From assembly GCA_014281115.1 (NCBI GenBank), contig JACONQ010000009.1, positions 1,364,001 through 1,428,000 of the forward strand: a stretch of 64,000 bases of DNA, read 5' to 3'. Shown one piece after another: positions 22,984-34,411 of the stretch; position 1 is the stretch's first letter; the number at the start of each line of letters is the position of its first letter. The stretch is from Laburnicola sp. R22_1. Its lineage: Eukaryota > Ascomycota > Dothideomycetes > Pleosporales > Didymosphaeriaceae. Below the pieces are notes generated by a model that made no database searches, had not been told where the DNA came from, and worked only from the letters and a program-made list of their open reading frames with translations. The position numbers and the translations under genes are program-made.

Positions 22984-23343
22984 CTATTCCACGCTCATTG
23001 TATTTTTTGGAGACCTAGCCGTCTTCCAACGCTGCATGTGAGATGTACCTCTGCTGACCTGTCCGGTGCCACGACGCTGAACTGAGTCTATCAATTTCCT
23101 TAGTCCGATTGGGTAGCTTGAGTGACACACAGAATTATCATACCATCTCAGAGGCCATGGCTCCCAGGATGCGTTGCGGGCTCGGACATCTAACAACACC
23201 TGGACCGCATCATCTGACGCAGTCATTTGCTCGCTATTTTTAGGCAATACATCAACATGCTCCTTCCACGGTTCGATGACGAACGAGTCGCGCATAAAAG
23301 GTAGTTTCCGAGCTCTGGTAGCCGTTCCGGGACGAGCAGACAT
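22984..23343 (-). CDS. Hypothetical small protein (119 aa)
   Basis: A single open frame with an ATG in fair context (AATCAATGTCT). The sequence includes SFVIEPWKEHVDVLPK and DDAVQVLLDVRARNASWEPW, then a basic Ser/Arg tail. No family, signal peptide or membrane segment is recognised. Chance cannot be excluded at this length. Confidence 0.33.
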   Translation of the reverse strand: MSARPGTATRARKLPFMRDSFVIEPWKEHVDVLPKNSEQMTASDDAVQVLLDVRARNASWEPWPLRWYDNSVCHSSYPIGLRKLIDSVQRRGTGQVSRGTSHMQRWKTARSPKNTMSVE

Positions 23344-23676
23344 TGATTAGTTAATCTTAAGGCTGGGCTGTGGCAAGGTTTCATTTTCCATTCAAGTGGA
23401 ATCGAGACTAAAGAGCTTTTATATAACATAGGTGGCATTGGTAATCGAATCGCAAACTTGATTGTTGATTTTCCACGCCCTATCATGAGCTAAAATCGTC
23501 CCCGGTCACTCAACTACGCCACCGCTCGGAAATGGATTGCAAATATTTCAAAGGACGCTCCCTCGACTTCGGCCTTTGAATCGCTTGACCCGAGGTAACA
23601 CACAGTACCCAGACTTTTGCGAAGTAACTGCCAGGCCCTCAGACCTATGCCCATCAAGTCAAGTCTTGCGACTAAC

Positions 23677-23989
23677 TCAGGGGTGTATGCTAATGCATGT
23701 TCGACCCAGACACTCTACATCGAGATCTGGACTGAATTCTTATAAGCAGCTTGAGGGCGTTAGCTCCGGCTAATGATGATACGTCGATATACTTGCCTTT
23801 GTAAATTGCCTTTGCAGAGACCTTTTTGTCTGTGTCCTCATCCTTTTTGGAATCCTTCTTTAGGAGAGCGTCCGTTGATGTCGCCGAATCCGTCGAGCTG
23901 CGAGCTGCGATATTGTAGAGCGGGAGCTTGTCTTTGTCGGATTGAACGGTACCGTAGTTGGCGGTGTTGTCGCCGTTGCCTGAGGCCAT
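23677..23989 (-). CDS. Hypothetical small Lys/Asp/Ser-rich protein
   Basis: The model joins 23989..23793 and 23731..23677 (83 aa), with a 61-nt intron (GTATAT to TTCAG) containing a good GCTAACG branch site. Unspliced, the frame stays open to 23690 (99 aa), so splicing is not certain. The sequence is hydrophilic (DALLKKDSKKDEDTDKKVSAK) and looks disordered. No family recognised. Confidence 0.4.
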
Positions 23990-23999
23990 TGTGGAACCC

Positions 24000-24844
24000 G
24001 AGCTTGATGGTGGAGAATGGTGTACCTTGGGATGAATTGATGGGATTTGAGCAACGTGGTTGCCACTCAAGGAATGTGAGCACCAAAGATGATAAGTAGC
24101 CAGAGAAGAACTGGCCGACCAGCTCAGAGGTTCTTATAGGACAACGTATGCATGGTGGTTGACGTGTCGGAATGAAAGCCTAGCGACAGTCCTGTTACGG
24201 TAATAACTCCAGCGTAAGAATACAAAAGCTGCTGCCTAGATGTCTCATCGATGCTAGTAGTGAATTGGTAATTCCGTATCGCATTGTCCTATCATGCACC
24301 TCAGCCTAATGCATGTGAACAAAAATAAATGACGCTCGGGAGTTTGGCAAGCAAGAGAGCACCGTATACGTTGTAAGCGTGGAACCAAGCTCCAGCAAGT
24401 TCCACCCTTACCGTGGCCAAAGGTATGAACCTCTGAATGCCGCTGCGGCGTTGATGCGAAGAAAGTACGACTGTCATTGGTCGCCTAAGCGAATACGAAT
24501 TCCGCGGAAACGGCGTTGGAGCCTGAACTCCGCATCTTCGACCTGCACATGTCGGCCGCGCGACTGTCCTGCGGTGCTGGAGGAATGCTTTTATCTATCA
24601 ATCCGCGCCTTTTCGTCATTGGAAAATAGGTCGGCGTTCGATCTGGCTTGCATTTCGCGGTGAATCGTTGCAGAACATCAGGCAGCAACGACATACGTCG
24701 ACGGTGAAGACTCCTATCCGTCGCTGACTGCATGAGAGATTATCACCTGTGCCGATTCGATAGATAGCTCAAGGGTTCAACGAACCCCGAGCACTGTCAA
24801 CCCTTGTTGAGTCGCGTCTCTGCATAGCTCGTCGATGCTTCACA
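24000..24844. other. Intergenic upstream of the Zn2Cys6 gene
   Basis: About 0.8 kb with no convincing coding frame. It is likely the divergent regulatory region of the small gene to the left and the regulator to the right. Confidence 0.45.
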
Positions 24845-27424
24845 ATGGTTCGGAGTATCCAAAAACAGACTAGCGATCTTCGGCTGACTGCTTTAGACGG
24901 GGAATTTATTTCCAGCACAATTGAGTGAGAGGCACGAGAAGCGTAAGCTTAACACAAACTTCCGGCGGAATGGGAAGTTGCAGTCATGTGAGCCTTGTCG
25001 CAAAGGCAAACTCCGCTGTGATCATATGACACCAACATGCGGACGCTGTAACCGACGCAACAAGGCCGAGCAATGTGTGTATCATCCGGCACCTCTAACA
25101 AAGCGCGGTAACCTTCCTACACCCCCCACCGAAAGTGATCATAGCAGTCCTTCCGCCCTTCTTCGGTCGGAAGAATTGTGTGCTCCCGCCCCAACTACAT
25201 ATCTTGCACCTCGAAGAGAAATCGTCCCAGTCTCACAGCCATCTTTGGATATCAACCCAGCAGCTGGTTTACAACGAGCGATCCGCGCTACCAGTCTACC
25301 CGCCCAACCGTGGTTGTCGCCTAGCTACGAACAGCAGTCTATTGATGAGCTCCGACGACCTCTGCCTGAAGCACACGTTAGTGGCGATTCTATATTACAG
25401 TGCCCAGTGGCGGGCTTTGTTCACCACACTGCGGTTCTCGATGAAAACGAACTCAGTATTGGAATTTCACAAGCGCCTGGTGATGGGCCTCCCACCGCCC
25501 AGGTTTCACCGCTGTACATCGAAAGGGGTGCCGCCGTGCTTACTGTGCTTAAGGACTTACCGATATTGCAGAAATACATTGACAAATGGTTCTCATTCGC
25601 CAAAGGCATTGTTCTTGTCGAACCCATGGTCAAGATTTTCACCTCAGGCATATGGTCAACATGGAGCAAGACTCTGAAAGAGCAGAACGCAAAAGCCCTG
25701 CGGAAGATGTCGGAGAAGATTTGGGAGAATACCTTGAGACCGGCATCGCAGTTGCTCAGTAGAAATACTAGCCCACGCGAGTTCTGCTTTGCTGTTACAG
25801 GGGAGAATATCAGATGGGAAATTGTTGGCATTACGGTGACATTGGTGGCGTTGCTGTGCCAAAGTTTATCGGGTAAGTTCTTCGTCGTCTCAATGTCCCA
25901 TCACTTGCCGTCTTGATTCCCAATCCCTACAATAAGGTTCATCACTTCAGTTGTCCATGTTCCCGTCTGGCATTGGAGGCATGCGAAGCTAATTGTCCTA
26001 GACGGCGATCCGATTTTCTGTTCACACGACGAGCCTCTCGAAGACCGAGCTGCATTGATCCTCAAAATGCACAACGCGTCGGAGATTTGTCTGAATCTTT
26101 GCGAAGACTTTGCGATTGTGAATGACCTATACTTGTGGTTCTTGTACCAAAATACTATTCTGTACTGTTCGCTCCGCACCAGAGGAAGTAAGTTTTTGCG
26201 TTCGAATTTGATGGCGGTGATGATGTACCAGCCTGCAGAGCATATATATTAACGAAAAGACATAGGTTTTGAGAACTGGAAAAAGTCCAGTGTATTGTCG
26301 ACCGCTCTCACATTCTTCAACCTCCACCAAGAGATTAAGGTTGACGACAATACACCCTTCTTTATTGCTGAATTGCGGAAAAGGTCATAAATTCCATCTC
26401 GGTACAAGGTGCATGGTTACTAACTTCCCTTAGACTGTTCGTGTCTGCTTATGACAATGATAAGCACTCCTCGATCTACAATGGTCGACCGCCGCGACTC
26501 ACTCGACAATACTGTATGTTGCAACTTCCACTGGATCTCAGTGACACTCAAATCATGTTGGAGGGTCCAGATCTGGAAAGCGCAGTGGCAAGCTTGGATG
26601 GGAGTGGCTGGAATCCAACTGGCCAGGTGCAATGTAGCACCTTTGCTCGCCTGTTTGTGTCTAACTCGCTAATTGCAGAGGAAATATTAGAAATCTCCAT
26701 GGGGTCACATCCCCGGGAAGAGATCATACGAAGAGCTGCCGATATTGAACGAAGGTCTGTCGAACACTTGGAAAGTCTGCCAGAATTTCTCCGCATAGGT
26801 GACCAACCATTTACGGAAATGAAACGAGCGCCGATCGAACTACTGTACATGGCTTTCATCAGGCTGGATTATCTGAACCATCACTTTCTTTTGCAACGGA
26901 CCCTAGTCAAGAAGATAGGTGCCGACCACTCCAAGTTGCTATCTACATCCCAGGAGATGTTCAGCTTCATCGTACTACTCGTCAACCACAAAGACGTCTT
27001 CAGAGATTTCCAGGTCGACATGCTACAGCTACTTACCTACAATGGTATCCCTTCAGCGGCGATTATCGCAATGGAATTGCTCCACCAAGAACAAAATCCA
27101 ACGTCCGCTTCTGTACTGACAAATCCACTCCCGAGATCGAGCACCATTCAAGACTTATCCGTTTTTGTGGCTTGCTTGGGTACCGTGAAGCCATGGACGA
27201 ACGCAAGTACCAGTTGCAATAGGGGACGAAAGTTTTTGAAGAAGATTCTCGATACCATATTGGACCCGGAACCTGCGCTACTGGCTGGAGACGACCCGAG
27301 TGCTCAGAGCTTGGGTGATGTGAGTTTTACAAGCCCATTGTTTCAGACGGGTAATGATGGCGACTTCATGCGATGGCTCGACACCATGGAATTTGAATGC
27401 GATGGCTGGGTCAATTTTAATTGA
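24845..27424 (+). CDS. Zn(II)2Cys6 transcription factor (five exons)
   Basis: The model joins 24845..24854, 24916..25872, 26002..26187, 26266..26383 and 26434..27424 (753 aa). The first exon is only 10 nt: the finger exon has no ATG upstream of the finger. ATGGTTCGGA plus a 61-nt intron with a perfect CTGAC branch site restores the frame (MVRTQLSERHEKRK). The finger is C28-X2-C31-X6-C38-X6-C45-X2-C48-X8-C57, the Gal4-type binuclear cluster, with basic residues before it. The long middle region contains FCSHDEPLEDRAALILKMHN and YENWKKSS-like helices of the fungal-specific regulatory domain, including RLFVSAYDNDKHSSIYNGRP. It should be a nuclear DNA-binding regulator; the target is unknown. Confidence 0.88.
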
Positions 27425-27628
27425 ATGCAAAGAGCCCTCGACAGAAATGCAGTGGTGGTACACATGTCTCTTCGCATTCCTCTTGGCGTTGGGACACTCC
27501 ACTACGATTTAAACCAAGCTATCATTCGTAAGGGGAAGTAGACTACTGAAGTGTGGATTGAAGCTGCATTCATACTCTGGGCCAGAAACATTGGCGACAA
27601 ATATATCATTGAATCGCCAGTATATCCT

Positions 27629-28903
27629 CTACATTAGGTTATTTTTACTCTGATGCGCGAAAACAGACGTAACAAACTTCTCCACCTCCTCTATCCGGTC
27701 CCCAATAGAATCGTATCCACACAGGTTTATACTCATAGGGTGTCCCATTGCCGCGTTGAAATTCCATTTCTGAGGTCTACAACACAAAAACACGAGGTGT
27801 CCTTCCAAGTTTTTACGGAGAAAAAGAAGATTAAGACTGATCCGTCGACGATTCCCGTCATCGTCGGCGGCAACACAATCTAACAAGGCTTCTGTGGTAT
27901 CTCCGAAGCGATATGTCCCTCCATTCTTGACGTGTATATCCATTGTTGTCATTGGTAAAGCAATCCGCAGTCCAAGATTCGTCCAGGCAGACGAGGACCA
28001 ATTCGCCCTCGTCATCGGCGTTACCGTGCCTGAATTTTGGAAACAATCTGGTGATTCGGCTAGCAAGCGATAAGAAGGTGTGTTTGAGTGGTACCACGCA
28101 AGGATGCTCTGGTCGGTAGTTTCACTCATGATTTCGCGCTGTAGCCTTGTAAAAGCTTTTTCCAACCCTTCCCCGTAGAGAATAGGCATATTGATCCCAA
28201 ACAGGCCCATCAGGCTGTAAGCACGATCCTCTGCTCTTGATGTTTCCCTTCGAGAGGCCCAAAACATGCGCTGCGATACACACGCTTGCGCAAGAATTTT
28301 CTCCCCTACCAGGAAATCGGCCGGAATGGTTGTTATCGTCGATATCTCTTCGGCAAGATTGGCGCTAGGGAGAATCTTGTCGGCGTCAGTCTCGCCGCCA
28401 CTGGAGACTGTCTGGTTTTCCTCTTCCCGGGTCGTAGTCTTATGACCGATGGGAACCCAATCCTGCGCAAAGAACACGACTTTCCGAGGCGCAAGCAATT
28501 CCTGAAGCGTCCAACCTCGGGTAAACCATTTGCTCTTCGAGAGCATGGGAATAGCCTCGCTACCGCTAAGCACGTCGGAAAGATAGACATAACACCGATC
28601 GGAAAGTTCGTACCACCGAAACATGGAGTTGATCGCCTCCGAGAGCTCAGCGCTGCTGCGCTTGTCAATACAACAGGTATCCACCCACACCCAAGCGAAT
28701 CCATCTTTCTTGGCTTGAGCGCAACATCCCTCGATTTTTGAGAAGCCGGCCATCTGCCTAGCGCTCTCGCGGCATTTGGGCTTCTTCATCTCCACGAATG
28801 ACACCTCTTCTGAACCCCATGTGTGCGAGAGGGTTGCGTAGGCGGGGATTTGTTCACCGATGAACTCTTTCAGCTCGAGGGTTTCCACGTCGAGGAGCCA
28901 CAT
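27629..28903 (-). CDS. HET-domain protein (heterokaryon-incompatibility type)
   Basis: An intronless 424-aa frame from ATG 28903. It starts MWLLDVETLELKEF, and the HET domain covers about residues 20-150: YATLSHTWGSEEVSF, GFAWVWVDTCCIDKRSS, AINSMFRWYELSDRCYVYL, WFTRGWTLQELLAPRKV. The region after it (RAYSLMGLFGINMPILYGEG, AFTRLQREIM) is the conserved extension of HET-E/D/R-type N-termini. No NACHT, ankyrin or WD repeats follow, so it is a short stand-alone form. HET domains trigger cell death on recognition of non-self; whether this one is active cannot be judged. It converges on the Zn2Cys6 gene with 204 bp between. Confidence 0.92.
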   Translation of the reverse strand: MWLLDVETLELKEFIGEQIPAYATLSHTWGSEEVSFVEMKKPKCRESARQMAGFSKIEGCCAQAKKDGFAWVWVDTCCIDKRSSAELSEAINSMFRWYELSDRCYVYLSDVLSGSEAIPMLSKSKWFTRGWTLQELLAPRKVVFFAQDWVPIGHKTTTREEENQTVSSGGETDADKILPSANLAEEISTITTIPADFLVGEKILAQACVSQRMFWASRRETSRAEDRAYSLMGLFGINMPILYGEGLEKAFTRLQREIMSETTDQSILAWYHSNTPSYRLLAESPDCFQNSGTVTPMTRANWSSSAWTNLGLRIALPMTTMDIHVKNGGTYRFGDTTEALLDCVAADDDGNRRRISLNLLFLRKNLEGHLVFLCCRPQKWNFNAAMGHPMSINLCGYDSIGDRIEEVEKFVTSVFAHQSKNNLM

Positions 28904-30155
28904 TTTTCTAATAGTGCGGGGCTATTTTGCATGCATGTCTAGAAGGTGAGAGATAAACGGGGACGGAACGACAAAGGATCTCTAAGGAAATGGAGTCAAG
29001 CCGCTTGAAATATATATGTTGAATTTGCAAGGCTGGAGCTGGTGGCGGTGCTTACTTGCAGATCATTGATGTCCGAGTGGGGCCAGAGCTCAGTCACATG
29101 ATCATCGACAGCCCGGCCGGGCTACATATGCAAGATCTTGCAGATTCTAGATCAAGTACAGCTCAGCTGAGAGCCCAATTATAGCTCAATATGTCCAGGA
29201 GGCTTGACAAGAGTCTGTACTACTGCGACACCATAGATGCCAGTGATCACGTGATTATGAACGAGCCGCAGAGTTCGGCACTTGGACCTCAAAAACACTG
29301 TTAATGACCATTTTCAATGTTTCAGGAATATTCATATAGCTAGTAATTGTTAGGCCAAACGCACCAGTGCTTACCAACTTTATGTTTACCCTCGTGATTA
29401 TATAAGTTGGCCTTTACACTTCAGCCTCATAGCCCTGATCCTCCATCAATTTTACACCCCACTTCTTCATCGGCGACATTGAATATGTGGATGAGTGCTT
29501 TATTATCTCTCGGTTTAGGGAGGCTCCACGATCTATTTAGACGCCACGATATGCAAGACCGAGTGTCGCAATTCCAAAACACCATCCCAAACTTCAGCTC
29601 CCAATCGACCGGCAGTCGCTCCTCCCTTTCTTTGTTGCACTAAGTGCGCGAAATTTCTGTACCCACAGGCTAGCTAGATTTTCCTCTATCGCTTTGGTGT
29701 CTGCAGCATGCATCAACCAACGTCACATATCGCCCGAAAAAAAAATTCGGCCCCTCACCGACAAAGATGTTGGTTGTCACACTTATCAACGTCTGCCAAC
29801 GCATAGCGCCTTCGATTCATACACACACAAACGTCAGGATACTCAAAGCAAACACGGAACAGCGGTTCCTTTTCAAATTCAGCACGACACAGGGGACGAT
29901 TGGCCTAGGCTAAGACGTGCACACGTCAAAGCTCTCGCGATGCGAGTCACAGCAATGGAACGCGTGGTACCAAGCTCAAAATCAAACAGTTCCTCCTATG
30001 CTATCGTGGAGACGTCATTATTCAGGGGCAGAGCGCCAGGGCTTAACCTCGCGAGCTTGCAAATTGTTTTGTGCTTCATATTCGGCGCGGAGTCGCTGTT
30101 TTCAAGGAGAATCCGTCTTTCTTTTCTGGTGCGATAGTCCACTGAGCCGAGCGCG
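28904..30155. other. Intergenic, 1.25 kb
   Basis: Upstream region of the HET gene (minus) and of the bestrophin-like gene (plus). Frames here overlap each other and lack family features. I see no transposon ends. Confidence 0.45.
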
Positions 30156-31791
30156 ATGGGAGAGAAAAACAGTGCGGGCGGTTCACACACTTCGAAGGGT
30201 GCGAGATCATCTTCGCCGCACCTGGAGAAGCGGAAGTCTGACGACTACTTTGTATAAAGGCTTGACCACTCCTTGTGTTCTACGCCTAACGATGCAGGCT
30301 GGCCCTCGCGATCTGGATCATCACTCCAAATGGCCAATGTGAGTTACATCACGTTCAATCAAATACCAGCTGTTTAACAATCGAATAGTTACTTGCAACT
30401 CCGCGGGAGTATCACACCCGAAATGATACTGCCACTCTTCTTCGTGGGCGGCTGGTCCGCCATGATCACCTGCATCAGCAAATTCGTATACGACCGTCAC
30501 TCCACATCTTTTCTCTCTATTAGAGAACAAAACTAATGCTCGCACAGTCGGGATCAACCAACTTCTTCTCACCGTCCTAGGTTTCGTCGTCGGTCTAGCG
30601 CTCAGCTTCCGCTCCTCCACTACCTCCGAGCGCTACAGCGAAGGCCGCAGATACTGGTCACAACTCGCTTTTGTATCGCAGAATCTAGCGCGCTTGATCT
30701 GGGTCCATGCCGAGGAGCGACATGATGATCCTGTCGTCGGGAAGAAAGATCTGCTTGCAAAAATCAGTTGTTTGAACATGATCGTCGCATTTTCCATGGC
30801 TGAAGCACAGGCTGCGCTTCGAGCCGTATACGAATTACGACGACCTGCAGCATATGATCGGCCATCTATACACCTACGCAAAAGCCGTGAGTAGCACCGA
30901 GATCGTTTCAACCCAATCAGACACGAACACACCCCATCCACCCTCCAGGCCGAAACCCCCTCTCCCCAGAAAAAAACAAAGCCCCCTCAAAACCCTCGGC
31001 CTCTTCCTCGGCCTCCCCATGGCTCAAAGCAACCCCCGCAAGGCGCTCAAGAGAGCAAAAGCACCACTGGGAAACCTCCCCCTCGAGCTCCTAACCCATC
31101 TCTCCGCCTACCTAAAAACCCTGTACGACAACGAAACCCTAAAAGTCTCAATCTACCAAACGCAATCCCTGTCCGCCCTCTCGACCATGAACGACATCCT
31201 CACAGACACAGACCGCATTCTGAGCACGCCCCTCCCCATCGCGTATCAAATCGCAATAAGCCAGATAACGTGGGTGTACATCCTCATCCTCCCCTTCCAA
31301 TTATACAATCAACTCGGCTGGGTTACAATTCTAGCAAGTTGCTTTACTATGTATATTATTCTGGGGATTGTACTTATTAGTATAGACTACGCTTACTTAT
31401 TAGCGTTCTACTTTTTCTTTAACAAGGGAAATGGCACTACATAGGTAGTTGGAAATTGTATTAATGGTAAGGAAAGGTCGTGAGATTGAAAACCCCTTCG
31501 ATGACGACGTAAACGACCTCCCGCTCGACGCCTTCTGCGGGCAAATCCGCCAGGATATCGATCTCATCATTTCCAAGCCTGCGCCCGTGCCTGACGCTTT
31601 TGTCCTCAGCGATGATAACGAGGTCTTGTTTCCGCTTAGTCGGTTAGGGGGTAGAGCGTGGGTGGAGAAGAGCGTGGGTGGAGAAGAGCGTGGAGGAGAT
31701 TCGCGAGGCGTTGGCGCAGAAGCCGAGCGTGCGGTTTGGGCATACGGTTAGTGACGGGGTGAGTGCTGTTAGGGCGAGTGTTGATGTTTGA
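30156..31791 (+). pseudogene. Bestrophin-like (UPF0187/RFP-TM) anion channel gene, frame broken
   Basis: Exons by homology-guided reading: 30156..30251, 30298..30338, 30389..30495, 30548..about 31379, 31477..31791. They give KSDDYFAGPRDLDHHSKWP, MILPLFFVGGWSAMITC, FVYDLGINQLLLTVLGF, ALSFRSSTTSERYSEGR, MAQSNPRKALKRAKAPLGN, IAISQITWVYILILPFQ and REIENPFDDDVNDLPLD, all hallmarks of this membrane family. Two breaks are clear. Near 30802 the frame must move by one base between IVAFSMA and KHRLRFEPYTNYDD. At 31653..31684 a 16-bp unit is duplicated; with one unit the frame would run on to the stop at 31791. An intron at 30887..30948 is possible but would need another one-base change in the A7 run at 30970..30976; unspliced the frame stays open. 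Confidence 0.78.
31653..31684. repeat. Perfect 16-bp tandem duplication that shifts the channel gene frame
   Basis: The unit AGAGCGTGGGTGGAGA occurs at 31653..31668 and 31669..31684, with a 9-bp partial third copy. Sixteen is not a multiple of three, so one extra unit changes the reading frame of the last exon. Confidence 0.88.
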
Positions 31792-32082
31792 GGGGAGGCT
31801 TGGAGTTGAGAGGGGTGGGATGTGGATTGGTGGGGATGGATATGTGTTTTCGCTGCTTGGGTGGGGAGGGTGGGGGATGTAATATGCTGAAATAATGGGG
31901 CATGGAGTTGGAGTTGGTGTTTGAGTTGGATAGCTTAGCCTAGAAAATGATACAAAGTACACTTCTTGATCGTAGTATCCTAACCTTGCTCTCCCATCTA
32001 CCCACCCATCCTGCAAACAGAACCCTATGTATCTTACACATGCAACCAGCAGCGCCTACCTCACGTCCTACTACTCTTCCCC

Positions 32083-33513
32083 CTAACCCTCCCCAATCGC
32101 ACCCCCCACCACCTCCAAAAAAGCATCCAAATCCCAGCCCCACTCCCTATCCCCCTCCCCAACCTCACTCCCCAAAAACCCCATCCCCCTCAACCTCCCC
32201 CACGCCTCCCTACCCACCCTCTCCGCCCCCACCTTATCCCCCACCCCAACCAACATCCGCACAAGCCTAACCTCCCACTCCGCCACCAGCCCCTCCAGCC
32301 CCTCCCCCCTCACCAACTCCAACCCCTCCTCCACGCGCCTCACAGCCTCCGCACGCCGCCCCGCGCTCCACAGCTTTACCGCTTCCTTCTCCGCGCGCTC
32401 AATGCGCTGGCGGCGGGTATCAGATGCGTGTAGCGCGGCGGGAGAAGACGTGCACAGGTCGCAGGTGCAGGTGAAACCCCAGCGTTTGGGGGCTGCGCTG
32501 CGCGCGGGGGTCGTTTGGCCGAGGGTGAGGTAGGAGATTGTGAGTTCTGTGCCTGGGGGGAGGGAATGGTAGGCTTTTATGGACATGGAGATGCCGTCGA
32601 GGGAGAAGAGGGGGTAGGTGGTTGGGGTGCAGGCGTGGTTGATTCGCTAGCGCAGTTTCGCATGAGAACTTGTTGGTAACATGTTTGTTGAGGCTGAGGA
32701 TGAAGGGCGTAAGGGAGAAATGGTGCGTACCGAGATAAAAGTGAGAAGATGGTACTGCATTCTCGTCCGGCGATCGTGCTGCCGAATGCGTTTGTTCGCA
32801 TGATGGATTCTTCTAATCGACCCTTCTCCTCTTCCTCTGCAGCATCCCCGGAGCCCTTATGTCGCGAACTCAACCCCCGCAAAATACCCGGAACACGCAA
32901 TCTCCCCACCGCCTGATGCAGCATGCCCCTCCGCTCCTTCTCACCAAAAGCCTTCTCGACATCCAAATCGACGACCAAGCTCGCCTGGTCGATCATGATA
33001 GTCTCCCATTTCTCAATTTTTCTCGTCGTGCGCACGCCCATGCCTTTGCCGTCGATTTCGATGACTTCGTAGGGGGGTTTTGCGCCTGTTCGGTAGAGCT
33101 TGGAGGCTTGCGAGGGAGACAGAAAGGTGTGGATGGGGCTGAGGTCGAGGTAGGATTGGATTTGGGCGGCGGTTTGGGGCGTAACTGCCGCCGTGCGAAC
33201 GTGGTGAGCGCTTGCGTTGAAGAAGGGAGGTTGGAGATTTAGGGGTGGGTTACTCACCGATTAGCGATATACCTGTGGGACCGGTCGTGTTGGATGTGTA
33301 GACGCAGAATTGCTTGCCGGCCGTGGGGAGGTTCTTTGAGCGGAGGCAGAAGGGGTCGTGGGTCCATGGTGGGGGCTCTGTGGCTGTTGAGGAGAGGGGT
33401 TGTTGGTCTTTTGTGTGGAGGAGGTTGTCAAGGTCGACGACGCCGACGGTTGCGATGCAATGTTCTATTAACGCTGCTGCAAGAAGCAAGAAGAGGGACT
33501 GGTAGGACTGCAT
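32083..33513 (-). CDS. SET-domain protein with predicted signal peptide; exon frames do not fully close
   Basis: Exons 33513..33258, 33184..32731 and 32646..32083. Exon 1 begins MQSYQSLFLLLAAALIEHC, a convincing signal peptide, then TEPPPWTHDPFC and CVYTSNTTGPTGISLI. The first intron (73 nt, GTGAGT to CAG) gives ISLIVTPQTAAQ. Exon 2 carries the SET N-terminal part (IDGKGMGVRTTRKIEKWETI, NAFGSTIAGRECSTIFSLLS). Exon 3 carries RINHACTPTTYPLF (the NHxCxP core), then LPPGTELTISYLTLGQT and the post-SET-like CTCDLCT. Using the only good splice sites (GTACGC, CTAG), exons 2 and 3 are one base out of register, so the gene has a one-base indel or an unusual splice. These proteins resemble 'SET domain protein 5' types; substrate unknown. 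Confidence 0.7.
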
Positions 33514-34411
33514 AGTGACAACCACGATGGAGAGCCCTCTCTGATTTGGGTTGAAGAGTGCATTGTGCTGCCAAAGTATTGTTGGAGAAGTAGTTGCAGG
33601 CCAGTCTTCGGGCGTGAGGCTTAACCTTCTTATTACCCGGAGATTAATCACCCGCACCGGAGCGTACCTCCAGACGACCAAGAACTTGGGTTTTTCGATT
33701 GTGAAAAGATCGCTGGACTTTTCCAATGGATGACACCCAAGAAGGTATAGATGCAGATCATAAAGTGCGCCGCCCAGCTAAGTAGATTCGTTCAGCGTCG
33801 ATCAGTGCTGCTCGATAGTCTTCAACCAACAATGCTTGCTCCAAGAAGTATATACCTGAGACGTTATAGTTCAAGCATAACTAATATTTTGATGCTAAAC
33901 ATGATGCTTTCACGAGGTTGTTAATGTTGTTTATAAGCTCTGGGCACGTCGCATACCTGTTAATCGAAGAAGAGCTGCCCTGTATGTGGTCCATCAGCTT
34001 AGAAAGTGTATGTTCAATAAGTGGAGTGTCTTATTGGATACAAATGAGCTATGATGTTTTGTCGGGGGTGTTATGCGAGCGACGAAGATCCAGGAGAGAT
34101 GCTTGATCATCAGTGCCAGTGTCAAGCTAGGATGTTTCGAGTCAGTGGTACGATCTCACACCACAGCGACAACGGATTAGACGACGGGCAAGGAAACCTT
34201 ACAAGGACGAATGAGCATAAACAGAATGATGAACGATTTCTTGGTAGTGAGAAATATGCATTTTCTTTCGACTTTTGCTTCATCAGGCAGACTAGACAGT
34301 GTCCACCAATTCTCTCATGCCATGGTCTTCGTAATCTCGCATAGCTGTCGACTTTTCAGCCCAATATTTAACCTGCAAATACAATGTCAACATTACCATG
34401 CCGTTCCACGC
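33514..34411. other. Intergenic, 0.9 kb
   Basis: Promoter side of the SET gene and 3' side of ridA. No coding frame is convincing here. Confidence 0.45.

Noticed and set aside
24379..24733. Overlapping frames of 82-94 codons on both strands
   Set aside because: Neither shows protein-like features and they lie in the promoter region of the Zn2Cys6 gene.
28333..28741. Open frames on both strands inside the HET gene
   Set aside because: They are shadows of the intact 424-aa HET protein, which has clear domain motifs.
29694..30342. Frames upstream of the bestrophin-like gene
   Set aside because: They look like random translation; the family's N-terminus (KSDDYF then GPRDLD) fits exons at 30156 and 30298 instead.
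31947..32270. Very Pro-rich plus-strand frame
   Set aside because: It is antisense to the SET gene's Gly/Glu/Val-rich C-terminus and due to pyrimidine-rich composition.
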